From Bacteroidota bacterium (GTDB lineage Bacteria; Bacteroidota; Bacteroidia; Chitinophagales; BACL12): a DNA stretch of 64,000 nt. Made by a program: the position numbers and the translations under genes. Position 1 is the stretch's first letter; every line of letters starts with the position of its first letter. Below, piece after piece: positions 11,190-19,689 of this stretch. The notes beneath the pieces are model-generated. The model did no database searches and was not told the DNA's origin. It was given only the letters and a program-made list of their open reading frames with translations. The stretch is from the NCBI GenBank assembly GCA_016715425.1, contig JADKAC010000006.1:1-64000 (forward strand). The letters run 5' to 3'.

Positions 11190-11531
11190 ATTAAGTTGTG
11201 GGGATACACAGGTGTAATATTGCAGCATGGATTGATACCCTTTTTTTCTTAACCTTTCCAAAGTAATGGTTGTAGTGAGTATAGGTGATTGCGCTATCGC
11301 CCAGCCTCCTTTTCTCGTGCGACTTAACATATAGGCATGTCGCTGGTCAACTCCTAATCGGATCAGGTTTTCCGTTTCCTCTCCGGCTTTTCCAGTCATG
11401 CCAGATGCAGTAGCGCAGCCTGTTTCTTACCCAGCTATCCACAGCTTTGAGTTTGCCCGAAATACTCGCCATTCGGAAGTAGTTGATCCATCCCGTTGCA
11501 CTTCTTTGAGTTTCTTTATCCGCTCATCAAA

Positions 11532-11569
11532 GCTGGCAGGTAGGGTCTTCGCTGGCAGGTAGGGTCTTC
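11532..11569. repeat. Perfect 19-bp tandem duplication inside the maturase remnant
   Basis: The 19-mer GCTGGCAGGTAGGGTCTTC occurs twice without a gap. Being 19 bases, it shifts the maturase frame. Confidence 0.8.
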
Positions 11570-11595
11570 TTTGTAATGGCTTTGAGCTTTTCAAA

Positions 11596-11789
11596 CTCCC
11601 TAAAAACTACCCACACATTTCTGTTGAATAGTAATTGCATTTTATGGGTGTTAATTTGCAATTTTATGTATGTAATACATACAAGGAACAAATAGAAATC
11701 AAGCTATCCTTTTTAGTGAAAACTTAGATGAAATTAATAGTACAGATAATGATGTGCGACTGATAGATTTATTTGCAGAAGGATATTAA
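11596..11789 (+). mobile_element. 5'-end remnant of an IS1182-like insertion sequence, copy 1
   Basis: The first ~87 bases (CTAAAAACTACCCACACATTTC through TATGTAATACATAC) recur at 12509-12595. Directly after, one frame reads YIQGTNRNQAILFSENLDE and ends DLFAEGY at 11789. That resembles the N-terminus of IS1182-family transposases (a YIQG-DRNQ-LF start). Only the left end and about 45 codons remain. The motif recognition is from memory of the family. Confidence 0.5.
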
Positions 11790-11861
11790 GTTTAATATGC
11801 CAATTTGTTTTTTCAGCACAGAAAGTATTCTTATAAAAAAATCATCTCTGTAAGCCGCTTA

Positions 11862-11942
11862 AACCCCATTCAATAAGTTTTTAAAAGCGAGAATTATTAC
11901 CTTTAAAAAGTAATGGAGGTTTTTAGACAGACTGACGTTAGC
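11862..11942. repeat. Hairpin repeat ending in GACTGACGTT, copy 1
   Basis: It matches 15913-15990: shared TTTTTAAAAGCGAGA, a CTTTAAAAAG arm, AGGTTT and AGAC-GACTGACGTT. The two copies diverge immediately after GTT, so the element end or recombination point is sharp. Arms CTTTTTAAAAG and CTTTAAAAAG can form a stem (the first A/T-rich arm is less clean in this copy). Confidence 0.55.
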
Positions 11943-11979
11943 GGGTCATTGTAGGACGACAAACTTAACAGAACAAATA

Positions 11980-12408
11980 ATGAATATTCAAGACCAAATC
12001 AAAGAATACATTGCTTCACAACCTGAGACAAAACGTTCAGACATCGAAACCTTGCATAAACGCATACTTAAAGCATTACCAAAATGTAAATTATGGTTTT
12101 TAGATGGTAAAGACGACAAAGGGAAAATTGTTACCAATCCTAATATTGGCTACGGACTTCTGATCATAAAATATGCTGACGGTAAAACCAAAGAATTCTA
12201 CCAAGTTGGTATCAGTGCAAACACGACAGGAATATCTGTTTATATTATGGGTATTCAAGATAAAAAGTATTTACCTGAAACCTATGGAAAAACAATAGGT
12301 AAGGCAAGTGTAACGGGCTATTGTATTAAGTTCAAATCACTTGAAGACATTAATATTGAGATACTTGATGTTGCCATTCGAGACGGTGTTGAGCAGACAA
12401 CAAACTGA
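11980..12408 (+). CDS. DUF1801-family protein (YdhG-like)
   Basis: This intact 142-residue protein opens MNIQDQIKEYIAS and contains the DUF1801 core: LHKRILKALPKCKLWFLDGKD, NIGYG, FYQVGIS, ISVYIMG. These small alpha/beta proteins are common in Bacteroidota and have no settled biochemical role; no catalytic motif can be assigned. It has no signal peptide and should be cytosolic. It is a single-gene unit between a GACGTTAGCGGGTC boundary upstream and a half attC-like site downstream (12464-12501), which fits a solitary cassette. No Shine-Dalgarno sequence precedes the ATG. Confidence 0.8.
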   Translation: MNIQDQIKEYIASQPETKRSDIETLHKRILKALPKCKLWFLDGKDDKGKIVTNPNIGYGLLIIKYADGKTKEFYQVGISANTTGISVYIMGIQDKKYLPETYGKTIGKASVTGYCIKFKSLEDINIEILDVAIRDGVEQTTN

Positions 12409-12463
12409 AAATTATAAAGTAATTAAATGACAACAACCAATCAAGACAAAAAACAACGCAATA

Positions 12464-12501
12464 TTTGTGGTGAAAATCGACACCTTCGCCAAGCTGCAAA
12501 A
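12464..12501 (+). repeat. Right half of an attC-like site (site C)
   Basis: TTTGTGGTGAAAATC, CCTTCGCCAAGC and TGCAAAACGT match the right arms of sites A and B, but the sequence switches after ACGT to the IS-like 5' end at 12509. No left arm could be found before it, so the site is incomplete. Confidence 0.45.
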
Positions 12502-12508
12502 CGTAAAA

Positions 12509-12660
12509 CTGTCTAAAAGCCACCCACACATTTCCATTGAATAACAATTGCATTTTATAGGTTAGGATTTGCAATCTTATATATGCAATACATACTAGAA
12601 TCCCATAGAAATAATGTGGTATTATCTGCATCGAAATAGATATACTTATCCAGATCCAGC
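12509..12660 (+). mobile_element. 5'-end remnant of an IS1182-like insertion sequence, copy 2
   Basis: The first ~87 bases repeat those at 11596. The frame then reads MQYILESHRNNVVLSASK and stops, a decayed counterpart of the transposase N-terminus in copy 1. No other part of an IS is seen before the TRIC gene; 12661-12930 is AT-rich without a recognisable feature. Confidence 0.4.
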
Positions 12661-12935
12661 ATATCAAAATCCAGATTTCTTGAAATAAATCCTCAATGCT
12701 ATGATGTGAGTGAAAATAATTCATTGATAGCTGTTGAAACAAAAGGTTAACTCAACTAAAAATCAAATTTTAAAAAAGAAGAAATTCATTTGCATATTTG
12801 CCTTCAGTCAATTGCAGTTAATTAATTTAATTCCTATTTAAATATTCATAATAAAGGCTTTCACGTGATTACTCAAATCACAACAGTATAATTTGAATTC
12901 ACATTGATTAAGAAAGAAAAACAAACTACAGTATT

Positions 12936-13556
12936 TTGCAGCTAAACTTCACTATACTTTTAGACCTCATAGGCACATTCGCTTTTGCAATAAGTGGTAT
13001 TCGGATAGCATCAGGTAAACAAATTGATTGGTTTGGTGCATTCGTTATTGGTTTGGTAACCGCTATTGGAGGAGGAACACTCAGAGACATATTGCTTGAA
13101 ACTACCCCTTTTTGGATGACGGATGCCAAATATTTTCTGACCGTAGGAGTTGCCCTTGTTGTTACATTGCTGTTTAAAGAAAAACTATTTAAATGGGGCA
13201 ATACATTGTTTTTGTTTGACACCATCGGACTTGGGTTATTTACAATAGTTGGTATTACCAAAAGCATCGATGCAGGACTACCTTTTTGGGTCTGTATTGT
13301 TATGGGAACAATTACAGGTTCTGTTGGTGGTGTAGTAAGAGATGTATTGCTAAACGAAGTGCCTTTGATTTTCCGAAAAGACATTTATGCTCTTGCGTGT
13401 GTTGCAGGTGGAGGAGTTTATTTCATATGTAGTTACCTTAACTTGCCGACAGGTTTGACAGAAATTATTGCTGCATTAACTGTAATTGTAATTCGATTGT
13501 TAGCCGTAAAATTTCATATTCATTTACCGCAGCTACAGCCAATGCACAAAAACTGA
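12936..13556 (+). CDS. TRIC-family (UPF0126) membrane channel protein
   Basis: This 206-residue protein belongs to the UPF0126 family, prokaryotic relatives of trimeric intracellular cation channels. Two homologous halves each have the glycine-rich signature: AIGGGTLRDILL in the first and GSVGGVVRDVLLNEVPLIF in the second. About seven transmembrane segments are predicted by eye. It would sit in the inner membrane and conduct monovalent cations. The start is TTG at 12936 (MQLNFTILLDLIGTFAFAISG); no in-frame ATG fits better, and the next residues already belong to the first membrane helix. It stands alone between mobile remnants. Confidence 0.85.
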   Translation: MQLNFTILLDLIGTFAFAISGIRIASGKQIDWFGAFVIGLVTAIGGGTLRDILLETTPFWMTDAKYFLTVGVALVVTLLFKEKLFKWGNTLFLFDTIGLGLFTIVGITKSIDAGLPFWVCIVMGTITGSVGGVVRDVLLNEVPLIFRKDIYALACVAGGGVYFICSYLNLPTGLTEIIAALTVIVIRLLAVKFHIHLPQLQPMHKN

Positions 13557-13569
13557 ACGACTAAATGAA

Positions 13570-13880
13570 TTAAAGAATGAGAAAATTTGCAGAAGAAACT
13601 GCGTTCAGAGAAACAAGTTTTTGTCCAAGAAGTGTCTCCCGCTGCAAGCGGTGACGCTGCGCAAATGAATTTAGTACTACTTCCGTTTCCGCAGGTTTCT
13701 TGTCTCCATTAAAAATAATTAATCCATAAAATCTCAATTCATCAGGGCGTAATTTCTTCCTGTCATCCATCCACAAATAGTAATCAACTTCTTCATCATA
13801 ATGCATTATACATCGGCTTTTGAGTTTTTCAAACCACATGAAAACCCTAATTATGTTTTCGAATTCGAATGAGCGAAAAC
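13570..13880 (-). repeat. Interspersed repeat family R1, long copy with 89-residue open frame
   Basis: Positions 13615-13700 (GTCCAAG, GTCTCCC, CTGCAAGCGGTGACGCTGCG, AATTTA-TACTACTTCC) recur at 15670-15745. The next part (AGGGCGTAATTTCTTCCTGTCATCC) recurs near 15795 and 19493. On the minus strand the copy is open for 89 codons, including LRFYGLIIFNGDKKP. That frame is broken in the other copies, so it is probably a fossil gene or a chance frame rather than a working gene. The first part forms a stem between GGTGACGCTGC and the upstream GTCTCC region. Confidence 0.55.
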
Positions 13881-14066
13881 AATTATTGGAAAAAGCGGTT
13901 TTATAATTTTTAAATTTTATTGCCCGATCAAAAATTGGCTTGATAAATTCTGAAGACCAAGTTAAAGAGAACGTATAAAATGGATCATTTATAATAAATA
14001 CAATAAGAAACCGAATTGGAATTAATTAATGTCCTTCAAAATAATTATTTGACTTAATAGAATATT

Positions 14067-15524
14067 ATGAAAAAATCCTCAAAATTTATCCCTTTAATCT
14101 GTATAAGTGCATTGGCATTGATGACCAGTTGTAACCAAAACGATAAGAAAGCGGAAGATTCCAAATCTGAATTGGCACTGACTACTGAGGAAGTTAAGGA
14201 TATCGCTGCTGACGGGTTCGTTTATGGTCTGCCTCTGGCAATGAACTATGCCGTAATGAATGAGTATGCGGTTGATTCAACTTCGAGTCAGTATAAAGCA
14301 CCATTCAACCAAATAAAGAACGAGCCACGTGTTTATACTTATAAAGATGTGGCAATTCTCAGCGCAAACAGCGATACACCCTACTCGGTTGCATGGCTAG
14401 ATTTACGTGCCGAGCCTGTAGTGATCACAGTACCGGAGGTAGAAAAAGGGCGCTACTATTCTGTACAATTGGTGGATGGTAACCTCTACAACAGAGGCTA
14501 CATCGGCAGCCGTACAACAGGCAATGGAGCTGGAACTTATGTGGTGGTCGGTCCTGATTGGAAAGGCGAAATGCCAACTGGCTTCGGACAAGTATTTCAT
14601 TCAACTACACCATTTATGTTGGTCATTTTCCGCACCCAGCTTTTCAATCCCAAGGATATGCCCAATGTGATAAAGATCCAATCTGGATACAATATCCAAA
14701 CACTTTCAGCTTTTCAAAAACAACCTGCACCTGCTGCTGCACCTAAAATCAACTTCTTACCTGCGACTGCAGCCGAGGTGAAAAATAATTTTTGGAACTA
14801 TCTAAATGCTGCGCTTAACTATATTCCTGAATCAGATATGGACAAGGACATTAGAGCCAGATTAGCCAAGTTAGGTATTGGTGCAGGGATGACATTTGAC
14901 ATGACAAAACTATCTACTGAGCAACAACAAGCTATGGCCGAAGGAATGAAAGCAGGCGATGCTAAAGTCACTGAATTTGTAGCTGCCGGCGCCACCGATG
15001 TGAATGGTTGGCAAGTAGGATCACTATGGGGAGATAGCGATTTCTATAATGGGGACTGGCTAAAACGTGCCGGAGGAGGCAGGGCAGGAATCTATGGAAA
15101 TAATGCCGAAGAGGCTATGTATCTGTTAGGTCGAAAGGATGCAAAAGGTGAAATCCTGGATGGTAGCAAGCATAATTATACTCTCACTTTCCCAGCCGGT
15201 TCTTTACCACCTGTCAATGCATTTTGGTCGGTAACCATGTACTATGGCGACAATCAACTACTGGTCAAAAATCCGATTGACCGATATCTGATTAATACGC
15301 CAATGTTATCGGAAATGAAGAAAAACAAAGATGGCTCAATGACATTGTATATCCAGAAAGATTCTCCTGGCAAAGACAAAGAATCTAATTGGTTACCAGC
15401 ACCGGATGGTCCTATCTATTTAGCACTGCGTTTATACTGGCCAACACCGGCGTCTGAAGCTTCTTCGGTATTACCTCCTGGTAAAGGAAGTTGGGGACCT
15501 CCGGGTGTGGAGGTTGCTGATTGA
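14067..15524 (+). CDS. DUF1254/DUF1214 lipoprotein
   Basis: This 485-residue protein starts with a lipoprotein signal (ALALMTSC, lipidated Cys about residue 22). A DUF1254 domain follows (GFVYGLPLAMNYAVMNEYAV at about 50-70, then SANSDTPYS and LDLRAEPVVITVPE), and a C-terminal DUF1214 domain (NYTLTFPAGSLPPVNAFWSV at about 370, LINTPML, SNWLPAPDGP). Proteins of this build are periplasmic or surface-attached and their biochemical role is unknown. A paralog lies at 16095-17675 with R1/R2 repeats between them. Both are intact, in contrast to the left end of the window. Confidence 0.85.
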   Translation: MKKSSKFIPLICISALALMTSCNQNDKKAEDSKSELALTTEEVKDIAADGFVYGLPLAMNYAVMNEYAVDSTSSQYKAPFNQIKNEPRVYTYKDVAILSANSDTPYSVAWLDLRAEPVVITVPEVEKGRYYSVQLVDGNLYNRGYIGSRTTGNGAGTYVVVGPDWKGEMPTGFGQVFHSTTPFMLVIFRTQLFNPKDMPNVIKIQSGYNIQTLSAFQKQPAPAAAPKINFLPATAAEVKNNFWNYLNAALNYIPESDMDKDIRARLAKLGIGAGMTFDMTKLSTEQQQAMAEGMKAGDAKVTEFVAAGATDVNGWQVGSLWGDSDFYNGDWLKRAGGGRAGIYGNNAEEAMYLLGRKDAKGEILDGSKHNYTLTFPAGSLPPVNAFWSVTMYYGDNQLLVKNPIDRYLINTPMLSEMKKNKDGSMTLYIQKDSPGKDKESNWLPAPDGPIYLALRLYWPTPASEASSVLPPGKGSWGPPGVEVAD

Positions 15525-15659
15525 TACTGACCATCAATAATTTTTATATAGCAAATATTTATACGCTATTAATATGGTATATGAAATTAAAAATTAAGAG
15601 CGCAGTAAATAGTGTGTCAAGACGCTGTTTACTGCGGTTTTGAAAAAAAAATAATAACA

Positions 15660-15990
15660 TATTTTATTTTGTCCAAGCAGCGTCTCCCTCTGCAAGCGGT
15701 GACGCTGCGTAAATCAATTTAATACTACTTCCATTTCAACAGGGTTCTTGTCTTCATTAAAAAATAAATAATGCGCAAAATCTCGATAGTTATCGAGGCG
15801 CCATTCCTTCACTCCATAATTCTTAAAATGCAATCAAATTCCACAACCAGAAACTATCTGCGGCGGTTATTGAGAATCTGACCTCACAGAAAAAAGACAT
15901 TTTTGTAATTCACGTAAATCCCTTTGAATAACTTTTTAAAAGCGAGATTTGCAATCTTTAAAAAGCAATTAAGGTTTGGAGACGGACTGA
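15660..15990. repeat. Composite repeat block: R1 hairpin, R2 hairpin and GACTGACGTT element
   Basis: Three modules lie head to tail. 15670-15745 repeats 13615-13700, with stem GCAGCGTC/GACGCTGC. 15795-15880 matches 19493-19580, including the R2 core CAACCAGAAACTATCTGCG...TTATTGAGAATCTG. 15913-15990 repeats 11862-11942, with hairpin CTTTTTAAAAG/CTTTAAAAAG and the terminal GACTGACGTT. It fills most of the gap between the two DUF1254 genes. No transposase is linked. Confidence 0.6.
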
Positions 15991-16094
15991 CGTTGTATGC
16001 AAATAACATTAACTCAAACATTATTACATTCCTTGTATTCAAAACATTACTATCCATTTACTAAAAACCTAAATTCACTAAGACTAAAAGCATT

Positions 16095-17675
16095 ATGAAA
16101 CAACAATACTATCTTTCAATTGCAATCTGTTTGCTTACGCTGTTTGCTTGGAGTTGTCAAAATACAAATGAGAATAAAACAAACAAAAATGAAAGTGGAG
16201 AAACTTCAATAGAATCAATCAAAGAGAAGTATAATACAAACATCCCCGATAAAATATTGACGCCTGATGTGGTAGAGACAAGAATTGGAACTCTGAAATT
16301 CTTTGACGGATACCCATCAGTGGAAACCACAGAAAAACTTTATGACAACCTTGATTTTATGCGAGGAGTTGAGTCCTTCTTAAATGGAATTCCAGCAACG
16401 TCCATAGAAGGTTTGCGAACCGGTTTACAAGATGTGGGTGTAAAAAACTCTAATCAAGTATTAATTTTTGATGATCTGATGGATTCCAATCCCTTGTTTT
16501 TAACAGGTAACACCAGCACTGTATATGCCTTAGCTTTTTTGAACTTACTAGAAAGCGGACCCACAGTTGTGGAAGTGCCTGCGGGTTCTGGTCCAGGCAC
16601 TGTAAATGATGCATATTTTAGGTTTGTGATTGATATGGGTGCGCCCGGACCAGACAGAGGAAAGGGAGGTAAATATTTGATTTTGCCACCGGATTATGAA
16701 GGAGAAATACCGGCAGGCTACTTTGTGGCGAAATCAACAAGCTATGTCAACTGCATTGTTCTTAGAGGATTTTTAGTGGATGGTAAAACCGATGTGTCTT
16801 CTAAAATGTATCGTGATGGCTTAAAAATATATCCACTTAAGGATAAAAGTAATCCTCCAGCAATGGAATTTATTAATGGTTCAAAGAATGATTTTAATAC
16901 GATTCATGCTAACAACTATGATTTTTACACAGAATTAAATACCGTTATTCAGCGTGAACCTGTTTCATTTTTGGATCCTGAGTTAAGGGGACTATTTGCC
17001 AGTATTGGAATTCAAAAAGGATTGACTTTTGCTCCAGACGCACGAATGAAGGCTATCTTAATAGAAGCTGTTGCAGTTGGTAATGCTACTGCTCGTGCCA
17101 TTACTTTTAAAACGAGAGAGGAATCTGCTGCATTATTTAAGACCGGACATTGGGAGTCAGCATTCATTGGCGGAAGCTATGAATGGTTAAAAGATGAAGG
17201 AAATGGAGGGCGTTTTTTAGATGCAAGAACAAGATTTTTCTATGGTGCTACTGTAAACACACCTGCCATGGTGTTAAAGATGGTTGGCTTAGGTTCGCAA
17301 TATGCGTTAGCCGTTCTTGATTCAAAGGGAAATTATCTTGATGGCAATAAAAATTATACCCTAAACATTCCTGCAAATGTACCGGCAAAGGATTTTTGGT
17401 CGATTGTAATGTACGATCCTCAAACACGTTCAGAGCTGCAAACAGACCAACCTCTCCCAAGTATAAGTAGCCAAAGAACCCCACTTGTTAAGAATGAAGA
17501 TGGCTCAGTTACTTTATTTTTTGGACCGACCAATAGTGCTCCCAAAGGAATGGAAGCCAACTGGTTACAGTCCGTATCCGGTAAAGGCTTTTTTGTTTTG
17601 TTTAGATTGTATGGCCCGCTAGAACCTTGGTTTGATAAAACATGGCAACCTGGTGATTTCGAGGTTGTAGAATAA
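16095..17675 (+). CDS. DUF1254/DUF1214 lipoprotein, second paralog
   Basis: This 526-residue protein has a lipobox LTLFAWSC (Cys about residue 21). DUF1254 sequence includes FLNGIPATSIEGL, TGNTSTVYA and LLESGPTVVEVPAGSGPG, and DUF1214 sequence NYTLNIPANVPAKDFWSIVM, ANWLQSVSGKGFFVLFRLYG. Its organisation is the same as the protein at 14067 but its sequence has diverged, so the duplication is old or the two were acquired separately. It should be exported and membrane-anchored. The TetR gene at 17712-18395 faces it tail to tail, 36 bases away, and need not regulate it. Confidence 0.85.
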   Translation: MKQQYYLSIAICLLTLFAWSCQNTNENKTNKNESGETSIESIKEKYNTNIPDKILTPDVVETRIGTLKFFDGYPSVETTEKLYDNLDFMRGVESFLNGIPATSIEGLRTGLQDVGVKNSNQVLIFDDLMDSNPLFLTGNTSTVYALAFLNLLESGPTVVEVPAGSGPGTVNDAYFRFVIDMGAPGPDRGKGGKYLILPPDYEGEIPAGYFVAKSTSYVNCIVLRGFLVDGKTDVSSKMYRDGLKIYPLKDKSNPPAMEFINGSKNDFNTIHANNYDFYTELNTVIQREPVSFLDPELRGLFASIGIQKGLTFAPDARMKAILIEAVAVGNATARAITFKTREESAALFKTGHWESAFIGGSYEWLKDEGNGGRFLDARTRFFYGATVNTPAMVLKMVGLGSQYALAVLDSKGNYLDGNKNYTLNIPANVPAKDFWSIVMYDPQTRSELQTDQPLPSISSQRTPLVKNEDGSVTLFFGPTNSAPKGMEANWLQSVSGKGFFVLFRLYGPLEPWFDKTWQPGDFEVVE

Positions 17676-17711
17676 CTGTATTGAACAAAGTGTATGTGAA
17701 CATGGTGAGGA

Positions 17712-18395
17712 TTATGAAGTACCCTTATCTATACTTGAAAAAACCAAATCATTTAAAAATTCAACTATTTCAGTCTCATTATCCCTTTTGCTAAAGTCGG
17801 TAAGTGCTGAAAGATTATGCATAAAGAAGTTCTGAAAGTGTGCTATTTCAACAATCGTAGAAGCTAAAGATTTAGGAAATTTATAATTAGGATTGTATTC
17901 TAAAATAGCATTGCCAATCAATGTACTTAAATCCTTATACGGTTGAAAAAATTGTAATTTGTTATTTTCCTCTACTTGCTTGGTTAAATAGGCTTTCGAG
18001 CCTTCTGCAACAATTACATGATGTAGCAAGCTTTCATCAATATAACTTGTTAGTTTATCATCCTCAATTGGAGATGATAATATGCTTATTATTTTACGTA
18101 GTTTAACTTTAGGGACATCTATGTTATTTGTTTGAAATGCGATTTGAAATCCAATCCACCCAAAATACCATGCAGTAATGTAGATTAATAATTTATGTTT
18201 ATTTTCAAAGTAACGATAAATACCTGCTTCTGTCGAACCAATATCTTCAGCGAGTTTTTTAAAGTTGAAAGCTTCAAAACCCAACTTATAAATTAGCTCT
18301 ACACTATGTTTTAAAATTTTTCTTCCCAACTCGGTATCTTCAGGATTACGAATATATAAACCTGCATTCATTTTTATTTTGAACTGATATTCCAT
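17712..18395 (-). CDS. TetR/AcrR-family transcriptional regulator
   Basis: This 227-residue protein has an N-terminal TetR helix-turn-helix, seen in FNFKKLAEDIGSTEAGIYRY followed by FENKHKLL (about residues 43-70). Its alpha-helical C-terminal half would bind an unknown ligand. TetR proteins repress nearby or divergent genes. Here the divergent neighbour is the DedA gene at 18523, with a 127-base shared gap that holds a TACTTTTG box. A second Met (residue 9) could be the true start. Confidence 0.85.
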   Translation of the reverse strand: MEYQFKIKMNAGLYIRNPEDTELGRKILKHSVELIYKLGFEAFNFKKLAEDIGSTEAGIYRYFENKHKLLIYITAWYFGWIGFQIAFQTNNIDVPKVKLRKIISILSSPIEDDKLTSYIDESLLHHVIVAEGSKAYLTKQVEENNKLQFFQPYKDLSTLIGNAILEYNPNYKFPKSLASTIVEIAHFQNFFMHNLSALTDFSKRDNETEIVEFLNDLVFSSIDKGTS

Positions 18396-18490
18396 AGTTG
18401 TTGCGCTTTCCTCAAAAATTTAAACAAAGCTATGGAAATAAGTTTTACATTTTTATGTGATAGTAATGCTTTCATGTAGAATAGTTTGAC

Positions 18491-18498
18491 TACTTTTG
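18491..18498 (+). promoter_or_regulatory. Bacteroidota -7 box for the DedA gene
   Basis: TACTTTTG matches the TAnnTTTG consensus and ends 24 bases before the ATG at 18523. No good TTG at the -33 position was found. The divergent TetR gene makes this gap a likely operator region. Confidence 0.45.
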
Positions 18499-18522
18499 TT
18501 AGCCAAATATCTAAACCAATAA

Positions 18523-19179
18523 ATGGATGTAATATTAGAATACCTTCAACACCTATTAGACCCTGATTGGATAATGAAAAATGGCGGATTATATTTAGTC
18601 TTGCTTATTTTATTTATTGAAACAGGCATTATAATTGGCTTTTTTCTGCCGGGGGATCCTCTTTTATTTATTTCGGGAATGATAATCTCCTCTGCTAATG
18701 AAACTCCATATCCTTTTGCCAATCAATTTCTTAATCTTCTGTTTTGGATGATGTTGTTTGCGGTCTCAACAATTCTGGGGAACTTCTTCGGGTACTGGTT
18801 TGGCTATAAATTCAAACATAAAGTAAACATAAAAGAAGACACCTGGTTTTTGAAAAGGAAACATATTCAAACAGCACACGATTTTTATGAAAAAAGAGGA
18901 GGCTTTGCCATTGCTATCGCCCGCTTTTTACCCATAGTAAGAACGTTTGCGCCAATCATAGCTGGAACAGTAGAAATGAACTATAAAAAGTTTGCATTTT
19001 ATAATATTATCGGAGCGGTTGTATGGGTAGGCAGTATTACCTCACTAGGTTATGTTTTAGGCGATATTCCCTGGGTTAAAAGCAACTTAGAATATATTAT
19101 TATAGGATTGGTTATAATAGTTACATCGCCTATAATAATAAAACTTGCCAAGAAAAAAGAAAAAATTAATCACACTTAA
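18523..19179 (+). CDS. DedA-family membrane protein
   Basis: This 218-residue inner-membrane protein has the VTT/SNARE-associated domain. IETGIIIGFFLPGDPLLF (about residues 31-50) is the first re-entrant signature, and GGFAIAIARFLPIVRTFAPI (about 126-145) holds the conserved FxRxxPxxR-type motif, followed by GTVEM. DedA proteins contribute to flipping or transport of undecaprenyl phosphate or phospholipids and to membrane homeostasis. The start is ATG at 18523. A small zinc-ribbon gene follows after 42 bases and may be cotranscribed. Confidence 0.9.
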   Translation: MDVILEYLQHLLDPDWIMKNGGLYLVLLILFIETGIIIGFFLPGDPLLFISGMIISSANETPYPFANQFLNLLFWMMLFAVSTILGNFFGYWFGYKFKHKVNIKEDTWFLKRKHIQTAHDFYEKRGGFAIAIARFLPIVRTFAPIIAGTVEMNYKKFAFYNIIGAVVWVGSITSLGYVLGDIPWVKSNLEYIIIGLVIIVTSPIIIKLAKKKEKINHT

Positions 19180-19221
19180 GTATATCGAATTTAATAATTG
19201 AATAAAAAAAAACTGAAAAAT

Positions 19222-19470
19222 ATGAAATGTCCTAATTGTAATGTATCCTTAGTAATGGCAGACCGTAGCGGGATAGAAATTGACTATTGTCCAGATTGTC
19301 GTGGAGTTTGGCTTGACCGTGGAGAACTTGATAAAATCATTGAACGATCTTCAACAAATGTCAAGAATATTCAGCCGGAAAGTTATTCTGAAAGGCAAAA
19401 CCATTCAAAGGATAGTGACTATCGCTATAAGAAAAAGAAGGGATTATTGGGAGAATTATTTGACTTCTAA
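19222..19470 (+). CDS. TFIIB-type zinc-ribbon protein
   Basis: This small protein has two CxxC knuckles, CPNC at the start and CPDC after YCPDCRGVWLDRGEL, the signature of the zf-TFIIB family. One zinc ion should be bound; the family's role is not established. The ATG at 19222 (MKCPNCN) is preferred over an upstream TTG at 19198 because the zinc ribbon starts immediately. The C-terminal tail is basic and hydrophilic and ends GLLGELFDF. Confidence 0.85.
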   Translation: MKCPNCNVSLVMADRSGIEIDYCPDCRGVWLDRGELDKIIERSSTNVKNIQPESYSERQNHSKDSDYRYKKKKGLLGELFDF

Positions 19471-19492
19471 TTCGCAAAACATTGAAAGCTAT

Positions 19493-19583
19493 CGGGGCGC
19501 AATTCCTTCCTGCCATCCTAACCAAAGCACAATCTACTTTCTCAACCGGAAACTATCTGCGACTGCTACTGAGAATCTGCCCG
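19493..19583. repeat. Repeat R2 copy (hairpin core at 19541-19580)
   Basis: CGGGGCGCAATTCCTTCCTG and the core CTCAACCGGAAACTATCTGC...TACTGAGAATCTG match 15795-15880. The core alone also matches 48284-48322 and 49117-49155. CTCAA pairs with TTGAG in the better conserved copies. Confidence 0.6.
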
Positions 19584-19624
19584 GTTAGATTTTATGCAAT
19601 GGGCTTTTAGAGACTTGTTTTAAA

Positions 19625-19651
19625 TTGCAAAAGTGAGGTTTCGTATCTTTG
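19625..19651 (+). promoter_or_regulatory. Bacteroidota-type promoter for the first SGNH-like gene
   Basis: TTG (19625-19627), 16 bases, then a perfect TATCTTTG -7 box (19644-19651). The spacer is slightly short for the TTG-N17-23-TAnnTTTG consensus. The ATG lies 38 bases downstream. Confidence 0.55.
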
Positions 19652-19689
19652 TGCATTATTAAAAACATCTTAAGCCAATAATAAAGAAG

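Larger units (their letters stand above)
11106..11606 (-). mobile_element. Group II intron remnant: 3' RNA end plus truncated maturase
   Basis: Read on the minus strand, this is the C-terminus of a group II intron reverse transcriptase/maturase. EFEKLKAI leads into FDERIKKLKEVQ, INYFRMASISGKL and VDSWVRNRLRYCIW (maturase X domain), then SRTRKGGWAIAQSPILTTTI, RLRKKGY and NEPL. Frames are broken near 11400 and at a duplication near 11550. The protein end runs into a domain V-like hairpin and a domain VI stem (CTCCGTCA with TGACGGAG, 11119-11142). The intron ends ...CTACTCGAT at 11106. The reverse transcriptase domains are gone; IS-like sequence begins where the protein stops, so the intron is dead. 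Confidence 0.8.

Noticed and set aside
13570..13839. 89-codon minus-strand frame as a real gene
   Set aside because: The same sequence is frame-broken in the copy at 15660-15880, and most of it is repeat; kept as a repeat instead.
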